Source of the DNA: an uncultured Bacteroidales bacterium
GTDB taxonomy: Bacteria > Bacteroidota > Bacteroidia > Bacteroidales > UBA932
Direction: 5' to 3'
NCBI GenBank assembly: GCA_905234775.1
Contig: CAJOJC010000018.1
Location: 1-41,066 of the forward strand
DNA: 41,066 nucleotides
Both the position numbers and the translations under genes were made by a program. Shown piece after piece: positions 1-12,555 of the stretch; within the stretch, counting starts at the first letter, position 1; each line of letters starts with the position of its first letter. The notes beneath the pieces are model-generated. The model was not told the DNA's origin and did no database searches. It worked only from the letters and a program-made list of their open reading frames with translations.

Positions 1-92
1 GATCCACCTCTTCCCATCCCGAACAGAGAAGTTAAGCACACTAACGCCGATGGTACTGCCCCACCAGGTGGGAGAGTAGGCAGCTGCGGCTT
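1..92 (+). rRNA. rrf: 5S ribosomal RNA, 3' part
   Basis: The first ~92 bases match the conserved body and 3' half of a bacterial 5S rRNA: the CCACCTCTTCCCATCCCGAA segment, the GAACAGAGAAGTTAAGC loop, CGCCGATGGTACTGC and GGTGGGAGAGTAGG. The 5' end lies outside the window, so this is the tail of a ribosomal RNA operon read on the plus strand. The exact 3' end is uncertain by a few bases; a strong terminator follows at once. Confidence 0.93.
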
Positions 93-97
93 TTCGG

Positions 98-137
98 AAA
101 CCCCGATCGATTTCTCGATCGGGGTTTCTTCGTTTTC
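98..137 (+). terminator. Intrinsic terminator of the rRNA operon
   Basis: A perfect 13-bp inverted repeat (98-110 AAACCCCGATCGA, 115-127 TCGATCGGGGTTT) encloses a TTTC tetraloop and is followed by a T-rich stretch (TTTCTTCGTTTT). It lies a few bases after the 5S rRNA. Confidence 0.9.
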
Positions 138-221
138 GCTGCGCTCAAACCGAAAAGCCGCTTAGCTCGTTCTGCGATTATGGAGTTTTTTGTAAATTAG
201 TAGCAGAATAACCCCATAATT

Positions 222-1514
222 ATGATAAAACGAATACTGAAACTGGCGGCGGTGGCGCTTGCGATCACTGCGTGTGCGAACAAAACGGCGGAGAAGCCGA
301 GAATAGTCTGGATTGAGGCTGGGGCCTCGAGCGAGTATTACTTCGAATCTCAGGAAAACATCTTCAATGACTGTAAGCGAATAAAGGAAGCCGGCTTCAC
401 CGACGTGGTGGTCGACGTGAGGCCGACCAGCGGGGACGTTCTCTTCAAATCTACAGTCGCTCCAGAACTCAGGCAGATAGCAAAATGGAGTGACTATGGA
501 CATAAATATACGCCCCGTCAAGCGACCTACGACTATCTTGAGACATGGATCAAGGCGGGCCATAAGGCCGGTTTGAAGATCCACGCCGGAGTGAACATGA
601 TGGTCGGCGGATGGTGGTCGGAATCAGCCGGCCCCGAGGGCATGATCTACGACCACCCCGAGCGCAAGGACTGGTGTGCGGTAGATCTGCTCAGCAACGG
701 CGAACTCGTGAACTTCGCCGACAATACCGAGAAGATCGGCGGCCGCTTCCTTGACCCGGCGAACAAGGAGGTCCAGGCGTTCCTGATTCAAATGTTGAAA
801 GATCTGGCGGCCTACAAGGGCCTCGACGGAATGGTGCTCGACCGCTGCCGCTACGACGACTATGCGATGGACGCAGGCTATACGAAAGCGGCCTACGAGG
901 GCTTCAGCGCTTATCTTGGCCATGAACCCGAACGCTGGCCCGCCCTTTCCCATTGCCCCGGCCATATCTTTATCGACTGGGACCCCGACCCGCTGGACGT
1001 CAAGTGGCTGACCTACCGCTGCAAGGTGATCCATGATTTCGTCGCCGATGCCCGCGCGGCCGTGAAAGAGGTGGCACCCAAATTGCAATTCGGAATCTAT
1101 GTGGGAGCATGGTTCTCAGAGTACTACCGTTCGGGCGTGAACTGGACGAGTCCGCGCTACAATCTCGCGCAGGAAGAGAAGACGTTCTGGTGGGCGACGC
1201 CAGAATACCAGGCGACCGGTTTCGCAGACCTCGTCGACTTCATGATCCTGGGCGCGTACGGAGAGGCTGACCGAATCCATGGCGACGGCGAGTGGACGAT
1301 GGAAGGCTTTGCCAAGCTCGGACGAAAGCGCCTGTGCGGCGACACCCCGTTCGCCATCGGCCCCGACATCGGAAACGGCAAGGGCTTCGAAAAAGGCGGC
1401 CGTGCCGATGTCCTGCCCGAGATAGCCGAAACCCTGCTCAATGAGGCCGACGGACTGTTCATCTTCGACCTCTGCCACATCCGGAAATTCAATTATTGGG
1501 ACGCATTTAAATAG
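222..1514 (+). CDS. Family 10-like glycosidase (GHL10/DUF187) lipoprotein
   Basis: 430 aa. The N terminus is a lipoprotein signal with Cys18 (AVALAITAC). The mature part begins with the pattern of GHL10 (PF02638) proteins: an IVWIEAGASSEYYFES strand, then NDCKRIKEAGFTDVVVDVRP, and later GLDGMVLDRCRYDDYA, consistent with a TIM-barrel glycosidase. Proteins of this group are predicted to cleave cell-wall or other glycans, but few have known substrates, so the substrate here is unknown. The stop lies six bases before the ATG of the next gene, so the two are probably co-transcribed. The region upstream has TAAATTAG at 193-200, one base off the TAnnTTTG -7 box. Confidence 0.82.
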   Translation: MIKRILKLAAVALAITACANKTAEKPRIVWIEAGASSEYYFESQENIFNDCKRIKEAGFTDVVVDVRPTSGDVLFKSTVAPELRQIAKWSDYGHKYTPRQATYDYLETWIKAGHKAGLKIHAGVNMMVGGWWSESAGPEGMIYDHPERKDWCAVDLLSNGELVNFADNTEKIGGRFLDPANKEVQAFLIQMLKDLAAYKGLDGMVLDRCRYDDYAMDAGYTKAAYEGFSAYLGHEPERWPALSHCPGHIFIDWDPDPLDVKWLTYRCKVIHDFVADARAAVKEVAPKLQFGIYVGAWFSEYYRSGVNWTSPRYNLAQEEKTFWWATPEYQATGFADLVDFMILGAYGEADRIHGDGEWTMEGFAKLGRKRLCGDTPFAIGPDIGNGKGFEKGGRADVLPEIAETLLNEADGLFIFDLCHIRKFNYWDAFK

Positions 1515-1520
1515 TTGATT

Positions 1521-4500
1521 ATGAAAAAGTTACTACCGATTGTCTGTATGTTGACGGCTCTCTTCTCTCCCTCGGCACGAGCCGATTCTGACGGCCATAA
1601 ACTCGATGCCCTCTGGAAGCAATACGAGGCTGCAAGAAAGCAGGACCTGCCTCAGAAGGAACAAAATATCCTGACCCAAATCAAGGATGAGGCTGTCAGA
1701 CAGCGCCTGGCATGGGACTTCTATGATGCAGTGACCCGCTACGAAGATACCGGAACGCGCATCAACTGGAAGCTGCGAGACACGCTGCGCTCAGTAACAC
1801 TTAAGGCTATCGAGGAATACAACGAGCCGATAGTAACTTTCTATTATCAAACCCATGAAGTCTATGATTTACAGGAAGGTTTCCTAGAAGCTAACGAACA
1901 GGCCCTCAAGGCTTCGAACAATCCCGAATTCCATAAACGGGACTGGTCTGTAGTCAATCAACCATACAAACAAGTCCTACTGGAGAATTTCACGAACGAC
2001 TACGAATTCGTGGTGTGGAACCGCTTCATTTCCGAAAAGGAGAAGACGGCAGAATCTGTCTTCAAGGGCAGATATCCGATGGAGGCTCTGGTGGAATTTG
2101 AAAACCTCCAGAACGAGTATTCCTACTGGGATAGAGAGATTAACGGTAGAACCGAGGAACTCGAAGCCTTTACGGATAAATATCGCGACAAGGGAGTCTC
2201 GCTGCTTTCCCGCCAGGAACTTCTGACTGATAAGTTCAGGCAACTTAATAGCGAAAAGGCGGCAGGCAAAGACTATGAAGAGCTCCGCGAGCTGTGTCAG
2301 ACCTTCGAAAAAGACCGCAAGGCTTCGCCGGAAAAGGCTATGGCGGAATCGTGCACGGAAATCGCAGCTCTACTTAAAACCATGGAATCCAAGGAGTTGT
2401 CCTTCTCGATACTGGACGATATCTTGACAGTAAAAGTCCGCAATATCGGTAAGGTCGAAGTCGAGATAAAAGCCGATAAGAAAAGCGTATTCAAAGAGAC
2501 CCTGACGAACCCTGTCGGCAGTTTCTATGCTCAGGATACCATCGTCTGTAATCTTCAGTCGATACCGGACGGGTCCTATAAAATTACCTGTAAGGGAGAG
2601 GGGGAGGAAGTCTCCTCGCAATGGGAGAAGTACACTCTGTCCATGGCCTTGAAGTATGATGCTTCTGGGTGGTGGAGCTACGCGGCAGATTATCAGACGG
2701 GCGAGCCAGTGGCAGACTACGAGAAAGGTTTCCGGAAGATAACCGGCCAGAAAAAAACCTTCCAGGCAAGCGTCTCCGGCCCCAACGGCCCCCGCCTCTC
2801 CAATGAGGCTAAGCTTAACGCCCCGAATATAGGTCCGTTCAGTACGCCAAAGAACCTGCAGGCCGTTCTTCTGACAGACAGAACCGCCTTCAACCCCGAA
2901 GAGACGGTTCAATTCAAGGCGATACTCTATCGCCGGGACTACTCTCTCGAGGCTGTTGGAGCGGGTAAAAAGGTAACGTTCTCCCTGCTCGATCCCAAGG
3001 GCGACGAAGTGAGGTCCAGCGTCCTGAAGACCAACGCTTTCGGCTCAGTAGCAGGCAGTTTCATCATTCCGCGCGCAGAGCGCAACGGAACATATACTCT
3101 GAGGACCACTGTCGACGGAAAGATAGTGGCAGTCAAGAGCCTCACTGTCGACGATTTCGTACTTCCCAGCTTCAATCTCGAGTTTGACCGTCACGATCCG
3201 GTCAAGGCGGGCGAGAAGGTCGTGTTCTCCGGCCTGCTCAGGGCCTATAGCGGACACTCTCTCGCGGGAGCGGAGGTCACTTACCGTCTTTCCAAGTGGC
3301 ATTCGACAGTCGACGAGGGCCCGCTCAAGCTCCAGAGCGACGGACGCTTTGAGGTCAGTTTCGACAGCGAGCCTGAAGGCTATCAATCCTACAACATCAC
3401 GGTGAAGGTAGTCGATGCTACCGGTGAAACAAACGAGTTTAGCAACTGGGCCCGTGTTTACTGGCATGGCCGCGAAGAAGAAGAGAAGCCGCGTGAATAT
3501 TCCTTTGATAATCTCAGTGACGAGACTCATATCAGTATTCGTGCGATTGCCGGCAAGAAGCCAGTATGGGCCCTGGTAGAGCTCTATGGTTTGGATTCGA
3601 AGCTTATCGACAGCCGTCTGGAATACTTCGAGCCTAAGGGCGAAGCTCCGGCCGAGCAGATATTCACTTACGACTATAAGGCGCAGTATCCCGATGCCAT
3701 TACTCTAAATGTCCTCTATTTCCAGAATTCCAAAGTATACTCGAGCTCGGAAACCATCAGGCGTAAGGACACCCGTTACGACCTACCACTGAAGTTCACG
3801 CGCTTCCTCGATACAACGGTTCCTGGTTCATCCTATGAGTTCCTTATCGAGACTACACCCGGAGTAGAATGCGTAGCAACCATCTTCGACAAGAGCAGCG
3901 AAAGAATAAGTTCTAATGAATGGTGGCTAATCCGCCCCGAGCCGTATCCTCAACGCAACTGGTATTACAACAATTATTGCGGCAGTAATCACGGTTACGG
4001 ATGGTACGGTGGCAATAGGTTATATATGATGAAATCTGCGGGGGCCGTGATGATGGATATGGTCGCTACGGAGGAATCGGAAAAAGATGAGATTGTTGAA
4101 GAATTTGGGGTGTTTCAGCTTGCGGATCCGTCTCTCAGAAATACGTCATATGATGATGTTGAATCTGTAACAGTTCGCGAAGACTTCTCCACCACCATCG
4201 CCTGGGAGCCGTTCCTGCGTTCGGATAAGAAGGGAAACATCAGCTTCAAGTTCACAAATTCTGACAAGCTGTCAACCTTCTACGTCCAGCTGTTCGCCCA
4301 CGATAAAGCAATGAAAAACGCGACACTGCGTCAAGAGATGGTTGTCACTATCCCGGTGAAGATATCCGTGCTCGACGCTCGCTACCTCTATCCGGAAGAC
4401 CGCTGGAATATACGCGTATCGCTCTCCAGCATCCTTGACCACGATATTACGGGAACCCTGAACGTAGCAGGCACCAAAGTCGAGGTTTCTGTTCCGGCCA

Positions 4501-6152
4501 TGAGTCAGGCGGCATTCGAACTTCCGGTTGTATTCAGCCCGAAGGCCCGTAAACTCGAGTTCACTGCCGCCTTCATCCCGGCAGAGAGCGACCAGGCCGG
4601 CGACGCGGTAAAAGTAAAGGTTCCGATTCGCGAATCCTACCAGACTATCACCGAAGCCCATTCGGACGTACTTCTCGCCGGAGCAGACAAGCAGGCGCTT
4701 ATCGCCGAACTGAGAGAGCAGTTCGTAAATATCCCCGGTAGCGAGGCTTCTGTCAGAGAGATCTCTATCAAGCAGATGCTTCAGGAAGCTCTTCCTGAGT
4801 ACTTCAATACGGATTCCGAGAACAGCATAACCCTAATAAGGACTCTGTATGCCGCCACCCTCGCGAAGAACCTCGGCTCGAAGGGTCTTTCAGACGAAGA
4901 GCTCGCAGAAGTAGTGAAACGCCTGACCGATTGCCATAAACCAGACGGAGGCTTCGCATGGTTCAGCGAGTTCGAATCTTCGCCTATCATTACGGCGACC
5001 ATCCTCGATTTCTGCGCAGGGCTCAGCTCGCGCGCCCTCGACATCCCGGCCGAGCTGGCGGAAACCCTCCCTTCAGCAGTAAACTATCTAGACAAGAAGT
5101 ACTTCGCAAAAGAGGAGCATCCTCTCTGGCGCGGCGGCCTGTCGATGGAGCAGTACCTCTACGTAAGATCGCTCTATCCGGCGGTCAAGTTCACGGAGAA
5201 GCCCGACTCGAAATGGAGTAAGGAGGCCCGCAAGTATCTCGTGCCCACGGGCGACCGCGGACTCCAGTATTCAGTCTTTGCGAAGGCGCGCAGGATGAAG
5301 ACCCTCCAGGCCCTTCTGGCATCGGAGGACGGCCTCTCGCTGGCCCGCAAGCTCGGCGTGAGCCTTGGGACTAAGAGCCGCCTGCGCAAGTCGCTCGAGG
5401 CCGACACCCGCTCGCTCGTCCAGTACGCCGTCCGCCACCGCAGCGGCGCGGTCTATTATCCCAACGCCGTGATGCCATGGCGAGGGCTGCTCGAGAGCGA
5501 GCTTTATGCCCATAGCCTCATCTGCGACCTGCTTGCATCGCGCGGCGAGAATGAGCTGGCCGAGGGCATCCGCCTCTGGCTCATGCTCCAGAAGGAGACC
5601 CAGCAGTGGGGCGCCGATCCCGGGACCGTGAACGCGCTCGCAAGCGTGCGCGACGCCAGCCCGGCGACTCTCGAAACGAGGGTCGTGGCCCTGTCCGGCT
5701 CTGCCCGCCTCCCGTTCGCTCAGATCCAGGCCGCCGGAAATGGCTTCACTATCGAGCGAGAGTGGTATAAGGTGGACAAAAATGGCAGCCGAACCGCGCT
5801 GAAAGAGGGCGATACGATCGAGGTGGGCGACAAGGTTGTTGCCGTGGCTAAGATATGGAACGAAGAGAACCGCAGCTTCATCCACATCACTATCCCGCGT
5901 CCGGCCTGCCTGACTCCCCAGAATCAGCTTTCCGGCTACTTCGGCTGGAACGCATGGCGCAGCGTAGGAATCGACCGCACCGAATACTGGTTCGAGACCT
6001 ATCCGGAGGAGAAGACGGCGGTAGAAGAGACCTTCTTTGTAAGCCAGAGCGGACGCTTCCACTCCGGCGTTCCGGAGATAGAGTCGCTTTATGCGCCGCA
6101 TTACAGGGCAAATGGCACTTCCGGAATAGAAATCGTGACAAAATCACGCTAA
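1521..6152 (+). CDS. Alpha-2-macroglobulin family protein without thioester
   Basis: 1543 aa from the ATG at 1521; a further in-frame ATT/ATG upstream is not needed. A signal peptide with a probable SPase I site (ALFSPSARA) suggests a periplasmic protein; there is no lipobox. The middle carries MG-type beta domains (AVLLTDRTAFNPEETVQFKA, typical of MG2), then the A2M-domain hallmark REDFSTTIAWEPFLRSDKKG, then an alpha-helical terpenoid-cyclase-like domain (KPDGGFAWF). Bacterial relatives trap or shield against proteases. The CxEQ thioester motif expected at the start of the helical domain is absent: that stretch reads NIPGSEASVREISIKQML. A Tyr/Gly/Asn-rich segment near residues 815-840 (WYYNNYCGSNHGYGWYGG) may be a bait-like exposed loop. 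Function beyond the family is not known. Confidence 0.85.
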   Translation: MKKLLPIVCMLTALFSPSARADSDGHKLDALWKQYEAARKQDLPQKEQNILTQIKDEAVRQRLAWDFYDAVTRYEDTGTRINWKLRDTLRSVTLKAIEEYNEPIVTFYYQTHEVYDLQEGFLEANEQALKASNNPEFHKRDWSVVNQPYKQVLLENFTNDYEFVVWNRFISEKEKTAESVFKGRYPMEALVEFENLQNEYSYWDREINGRTEELEAFTDKYRDKGVSLLSRQELLTDKFRQLNSEKAAGKDYEELRELCQTFEKDRKASPEKAMAESCTEIAALLKTMESKELSFSILDDILTVKVRNIGKVEVEIKADKKSVFKETLTNPVGSFYAQDTIVCNLQSIPDGSYKITCKGEGEEVSSQWEKYTLSMALKYDASGWWSYAADYQTGEPVADYEKGFRKITGQKKTFQASVSGPNGPRLSNEAKLNAPNIGPFSTPKNLQAVLLTDRTAFNPEETVQFKAILYRRDYSLEAVGAGKKVTFSLLDPKGDEVRSSVLKTNAFGSVAGSFIIPRAERNGTYTLRTTVDGKIVAVKSLTVDDFVLPSFNLEFDRHDPVKAGEKVVFSGLLRAYSGHSLAGAEVTYRLSKWHSTVDEGPLKLQSDGRFEVSFDSEPEGYQSYNITVKVVDATGETNEFSNWARVYWHGREEEEKPREYSFDNLSDETHISIRAIAGKKPVWALVELYGLDSKLIDSRLEYFEPKGEAPAEQIFTYDYKAQYPDAITLNVLYFQNSKVYSSSETIRRKDTRYDLPLKFTRFLDTTVPGSSYEFLIETTPGVECVATIFDKSSERISSNEWWLIRPEPYPQRNWYYNNYCGSNHGYGWYGGNRLYMMKSAGAVMMDMVATEESEKDEIVEEFGVFQLADPSLRNTSYDDVESVTVREDFSTTIAWEPFLRSDKKGNISFKFTNSDKLSTFYVQLFAHDKAMKNATLRQEMVVTIPVKISVLDARYLYPEDRWNIRVSLSSILDHDITGTLNVAGTKVEVSVPAMSQAAFELPVVFSPKARKLEFTAAFIPAESDQAGDAVKVKVPIRESYQTITEAHSDVLLAGADKQALIAELREQFVNIPGSEASVREISIKQMLQEALPEYFNTDSENSITLIRTLYAATLAKNLGSKGLSDEELAEVVKRLTDCHKPDGGFAWFSEFESSPIITATILDFCAGLSSRALDIPAELAETLPSAVNYLDKKYFAKEEHPLWRGGLSMEQYLYVRSLYPAVKFTEKPDSKWSKEARKYLVPTGDRGLQYSVFAKARRMKTLQALLASEDGLSLARKLGVSLGTKSRLRKSLEADTRSLVQYAVRHRSGAVYYPNAVMPWRGLLESELYAHSLICDLLASRGENELAEGIRLWLMLQKETQQWGADPGTVNALASVRDASPATLETRVVALSGSARLPFAQIQAAGNGFTIEREWYKVDKNGSRTALKEGDTIEVGDKVVAVAKIWNEENRSFIHITIPRPACLTPQNQLSGYFGWNAWRSVGIDRTEYWFETYPEEKTAVEETFFVSQSGRFHSGVPEIESLYAPHYRANGTSGIEIVTKSR

Positions 6153-8991
<2,839 letters not shown>

Positions 8992-8998
8992 ACGAGCG

Positions 8999-9006
8999 CA
9001 AATATA
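8999..9006 (-). promoter_or_regulatory. -7 box of the S41 peptidase gene (leaderless layout)
   Basis: On the minus strand TATATTTG fits TAnnTTTG and lies exactly seven bases before the ATG (8991). A near -33 match (GTTG, 9030-9027) lies 20 bases upstream. The predicted start of transcription falls at or next to the start codon. Confidence 0.55.
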
Positions 9007-9046
9007 GTGAATATCGGCTCAAGTGACAACTCCGGAAGCGATGTAT

Positions 9047-9892
9047 TTAGAAAGAATATCCCAAACTGATAAGCAGAGTGTTGCCCAGAGTCTCCGAAGC
9101 GGTCAGGAACGCGGCATCCAGATGAATACCCGCGAACTGGGCACCAAGGCCGAGGGAAACGTAGGTGGGCAGGGCTTTCGCCGCATCTCCGTAATGGAAT
9201 CCTCCGCGCACGGAGATCATATCTAGGACCGTATACTCTGCTCCGAGTCCGGCCATTAGCGCACCGCTGAACAGATAATCCAGCTCGAGCGCGGCCTTAA
9301 GGTTCTGAATAGGGGAGAAAGTTCCGCTTACAGCAACGAGAGCCGGAAGAGAATAGCCGCCGGCGCCGTAATCGATCTTCGAGCCGAGGTTCTTGAGCCC
9401 AAGCCCGGCGGTAAAGAGCTCGGTCCCATACACGGCGCTGATGTCTGCGCAGAAGGCGGAGCCCTTGATGTCGGGGGCGAGGCCGGAGGAAAGGATATGG
9501 GCCTTGGCTCCTACAGAGAGTTGGTCTGTTATAGAATATGTCGCTCCAAGACCAATTATAAGGTCGGTAGGGGTGTAAGTTTCGGTGGAGGCGCCCAATG
9601 CGTTGGAAACTGCATAGGGCTTGTCGATCAGTTCGCGGCCTTCGAATGTAAAGGAAAGCTTGTCATTAAGTCTATAAAAAGCATTCACTCCGACGATGGT
9701 GTTGTTAGCCGTTTTCGGGGCCCACATTCCATAGAACGCCTGAGCGTCCAGCTTTTCCGCGGCGGGCTGCAGCGCGCTTACTCCCATCGCTGTCGCTCGC
9801 GAGTCCGCTGGAATCAGCAGCGCGCTGCCGCCCTGGGCGAAAAGCGTCACCGCTGTAAGGATGAAGAAGGTAAGAGTATATATCTTTTTCAT
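9047..9892 (-). CDS. PorV/PorQ-like outer-membrane barrel protein
   Basis: 281 aa with a Sec signal peptide (AVTLFAQ) and no lipobox. The mature start GGSALLIPADSRATAMGVSAL is the hallmark of the PorV/PorQ (UPF0164-related) family, followed by amphipathic beta strands (LSFTFEGREL, GLGATYSITDQLSVGAKAHI) and a terminal aromatic residue (LLISLGYSF), as in outer-membrane beta barrels. PorV carries T9SS cargo from the translocon to the attachment complex; PorQ belongs to the same machinery. The protein begins six bases after the stop of a T9SS-tagged subtilase, suggesting a dedicated partner. It is shorter than the usual PorV or PorQ, so its exact role is inferred. Confidence 0.8.
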   Translation of the reverse strand: MKKIYTLTFFILTAVTLFAQGGSALLIPADSRATAMGVSALQPAAEKLDAQAFYGMWAPKTANNTIVGVNAFYRLNDKLSFTFEGRELIDKPYAVSNALGASTETYTPTDLIIGLGATYSITDQLSVGAKAHILSSGLAPDIKGSAFCADISAVYGTELFTAGLGLKNLGSKIDYGAGGYSLPALVAVSGTFSPIQNLKAALELDYLFSGALMAGLGAEYTVLDMISVRGGFHYGDAAKALPTYVSLGLGAQFAGIHLDAAFLTASETLGNTLLISLGYSF

Positions 9893-9898
9893 AGCGTC

Positions 9899-12505
9899 CT
9901 ATTTTTTAGCAATGGTGTAAGTATCGTTGACTCCGGCTCCCGTGACTTTCACATAGTAGATGCCGCCGGGAAGGCCTGAGAGATCTATTTCAAACGGGGT
10001 GAACGGAGCTGCGCTGCCTGATCCAGACCAGACCTTTGCGCCTATCTTGTTGAAGATGGAAACTTCAATCTGTCCTTCCGCTGCAGGGCGGATGTTGAGC
10101 TTGTCTACTACCGGGTTGGGGTACAGATCTACGGGAACCGATGTGTTCTCGCGGACAAGAGCTTTGAATGAGGCGGTACTGCGGTCCTTGCAGGCATCGG
10201 AGGCGGTGATGGTTACCTCAGTAAGGCCGGACCCGATAGCGGTAATGATAAGATTATTGCCGGACTGGTTGACGCTGATGACATTGCTCTCACTCATCGA
10301 GGCGGAGTAGTTAAGCTGCTCGCCGTCTTCGTCTGCGAAGAACTTAGACATATCGTAGACTACCTTCTCTCCTGTCTTAGTGAACAGAAGATTCTCGAAG
10401 GCGGCTATCGAATAAGGGACGTGGTTCTGAAGGATCTCATACTCGATTTGGTAATCGGTGCTGGCGCCAAAAGAATCAGTCGCGATGAGGTGTGCGACAT
10501 ACTGTCCGGCGGGGGCGCCGTTGCCAGTGATAGCTGCCTGGTACTTGTCTCCGGACTTGGTCCACTTGAAGGCGCTCGAACCGGGCTCCAGCTCTACCGT
10601 AAAGCTGTGGCCGTCGGGATCGGAAACATAATATGTGGCATTGATTTTCTCGTACGGCTGCAGTACTAAGCTTCCGGTATAGTCTGTAGTAACTACGGGA
10701 GCCGCGTTCTTGTTCGTTACGATAGTTTTCACCGCCATCGGAGCCGAATAGTTGCCGGCGTAGTCGTGGGCTATCAGAGTAACGTAGTAGGTAGTCTCGA
10801 ACTCGAGTTCGGGGATGGTGGCGGAAATAGGGTCGCCTATTTTTGCTGTCCCAACCGTCACGTCCACTGCTTTGACGGATTCGGGAAGATTGTTGACGTC
10901 TATATTCTCGAGGTCCGCCGCATTCACCGAAAGCAGGAGGAGATAGCCGTAGGCTTTGACGTCCTCAGGGTCGGCGGTTACCTTCCAGGTAAGGGTAAGG
11001 TTGTTTGATGCGGCTCCTATCTCCAGAGTAGACGGGAGTTCAGGAGCGATAGTGCTGCCGTAGGTAAATGATCCCAGCGCATCCAGCATCGGACCGATGT
11101 CTTCGCTTGCGGGAATCTTGGTTTTGGAGGCTCCTCCAAGAAGTTTCTCTTTCAGCATCTCGTTGGTGAAGCCGGGGCCTCCGAAGTGGGAGACCAGAAG
11201 GGCGGCGACGCCGGAGACGTGGGGACAGGCCATCGATGTGCCCTGCATATTCCCGTATTCTCCGTTGAGGATGGTGCTGTAGATAAGCGTATTGAGCTTA
11301 GCGTCTCCGCCGGGGGCGCAGATGTCTACCCAGTCGCCGTGGTTGGAATAGTAGGCGCGGGTGAACTTGGCGCTGGTAGCGCCGACCGCGATCACGGCCT
11401 CGTCTGCCGCCGGCCAGCCTATGCTCCAGGCGTCGTTGCCGGCAGAGAAGAAGATGATGCCGCCCTTCATCGGGCTGTCCGGCAGCTGGTTGCCGTTCTC
11501 GTCACATCCGGCGTATTGGATAAAGTAGTCGATGGCCGGTCTGAGCGAGCCATCGCTGCTATTGAGTGCGTCCTCTTCCGATTCGAAGACATAGCCCCAG
11601 CTGTTTTGGGAGATGACGGCGCCGTGGTCGGCGGCCCAGACCATTGCCTGGTTCATATGGCCCCCGATAGGGTGATCGGGATCGCGGGGGTTTTCCTTCA
11701 GGACGGCGAGGGAGAGGATTTTGACTCCGTGGCCATCGTAACCTCCGGCGATTCCACTGATGCCGATTCCGTTGTTGTTGACGGCTGCGATAACGCCGGC
11801 TACGTGGGTTCCATGGTCGGCAGGTAGATTGTTGACGGTACTTTCATAGCCGTTTACAAAACTCTGGCTGCCCTCCGGGCCTACCGGGATACAGTTGGCC
11901 TCAAGGTCAGGGTGATCAACGGCTACTCCCTGGTCCAAAACAGCAACGATAACGTTGGGAGTTCCGGCTGTATAGTTGTCCCATACAGGTACTACGTTGA
12001 TATCACATCCGGCTTCGGAGTTGGGCCTCGAACCGTCGTTGTAAAAATCCCACTGACGGGAGGCGTACAGATCGTTGAAGAAGGCGGTAGACTCCACCCT
12101 TCGTTCAAGCTCAACATAGACGACTCCCGGCAGGGAAGAAAAGTCTGCCGCCGCTTTAGTAGCAGTGATGGCCTGCGGATCGTAGGCAAGTTTGTACCAA
12201 CGATGAAGGCCGGCCTTACGGTGTCTGGCTTCCCACTTACCGGCATCAGGGTACACTCGCTCTATGGAGACTATTCCGAGAGCGTCCAGGCTGCGGCCGA
12301 AGACTGCAGGCGCATTCTCAGGCGATTCTGCCATCAGATCGGCCTGCTCCTCATCGAGCTGGATAATAAGGGACCCTGGGACCACGGAAGAATGTTCTGC
12401 AATTTGCTTTTCTTCTGCAGAGGGAATACCTGAAGGATTGATTTCCTGATCACACGAAGCTATGAGCAAGACTGCTATAGCGAGCGGGGGCAAAACTTTA
12501 TACAT
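9899..12505 (-). CDS. Subtilisin-like S8 protease with T9SS sorting domain
   Basis: 868 aa. N terminus MYKVLPPLAIAVLLIASC has a lipobox-like Cys18. A prodomain (~40-140, PGSLIIQLDEEQ) precedes the S8 catalytic domain: Asp191 (VAVLDQGVAVDHPD), His231 (DHGTHVAGVIAA), oxyanion Asn357 (FFSAGND) and Ser424 (QGTSMACPHVSG). A fibronectin-III-like region (~485-600) and cadherin/Ig-like regions (~600-780) follow. Residues ~790-868 form a T9SS C-terminal domain (DLYPNPVVDKLNIRP ... LPGGIYYVKV). It should be a secreted or surface-attached endoprotease supplying peptides. The next gene is a PorV/PorQ-like barrel; upstream, a hairpin separates it from the susCD-lipoprotein genes. Confidence 0.92.
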   Translation of the reverse strand: MYKVLPPLAIAVLLIASCDQEINPSGIPSAEEKQIAEHSSVVPGSLIIQLDEEQADLMAESPENAPAVFGRSLDALGIVSIERVYPDAGKWEARHRKAGLHRWYKLAYDPQAITATKAAADFSSLPGVVYVELERRVESTAFFNDLYASRQWDFYNDGSRPNSEAGCDINVVPVWDNYTAGTPNVIVAVLDQGVAVDHPDLEANCIPVGPEGSQSFVNGYESTVNNLPADHGTHVAGVIAAVNNNGIGISGIAGGYDGHGVKILSLAVLKENPRDPDHPIGGHMNQAMVWAADHGAVISQNSWGYVFESEEDALNSSDGSLRPAIDYFIQYAGCDENGNQLPDSPMKGGIIFFSAGNDAWSIGWPAADEAVIAVGATSAKFTRAYYSNHGDWVDICAPGGDAKLNTLIYSTILNGEYGNMQGTSMACPHVSGVAALLVSHFGGPGFTNEMLKEKLLGGASKTKIPASEDIGPMLDALGSFTYGSTIAPELPSTLEIGAASNNLTLTWKVTADPEDVKAYGYLLLLSVNAADLENIDVNNLPESVKAVDVTVGTAKIGDPISATIPELEFETTYYVTLIAHDYAGNYSAPMAVKTIVTNKNAAPVVTTDYTGSLVLQPYEKINATYYVSDPDGHSFTVELEPGSSAFKWTKSGDKYQAAITGNGAPAGQYVAHLIATDSFGASTDYQIEYEILQNHVPYSIAAFENLLFTKTGEKVVYDMSKFFADEDGEQLNYSASMSESNVISVNQSGNNLIITAIGSGLTEVTITASDACKDRSTASFKALVRENTSVPVDLYPNPVVDKLNIRPAAEGQIEVSIFNKIGAKVWSGSGSAAPFTPFEIDLSGLPGGIYYVKVTGAGVNDTYTIAKK

Positions 12506-12520
12506 ATAAGATTCTTTTTT

Positions 12521-12555
12521 GAGAGAAAAGAACCCGCCCGTGAAGGGGCGGGTTC
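12521..12555 (-). terminator. Hairpin terminator/attenuator between lipoprotein and subtilase
   Basis: A perfect 10-bp inverted repeat (12530-12539 GAACCCGCCC, 12546-12555 GGGCGGGTTC) with a 6-base loop is followed on the minus strand by TTTTCTCTC. It lies between the lipoprotein stop (12579) and the subtilase start (12505), leaving only about 24 bases before the ATG. It may separate two units or lower downstream expression. Confidence 0.7.

Noticed and set aside
162..584. 140-codon minus-strand frame near the start of the window
   Set aside because: Overlaps the GHL10 gene and shows no family resemblance.
9899..10140. Possible separate gene for the C-terminal part of the subtilase
   Set aside because: It is in frame with the protease and is a standard T9SS sorting domain.
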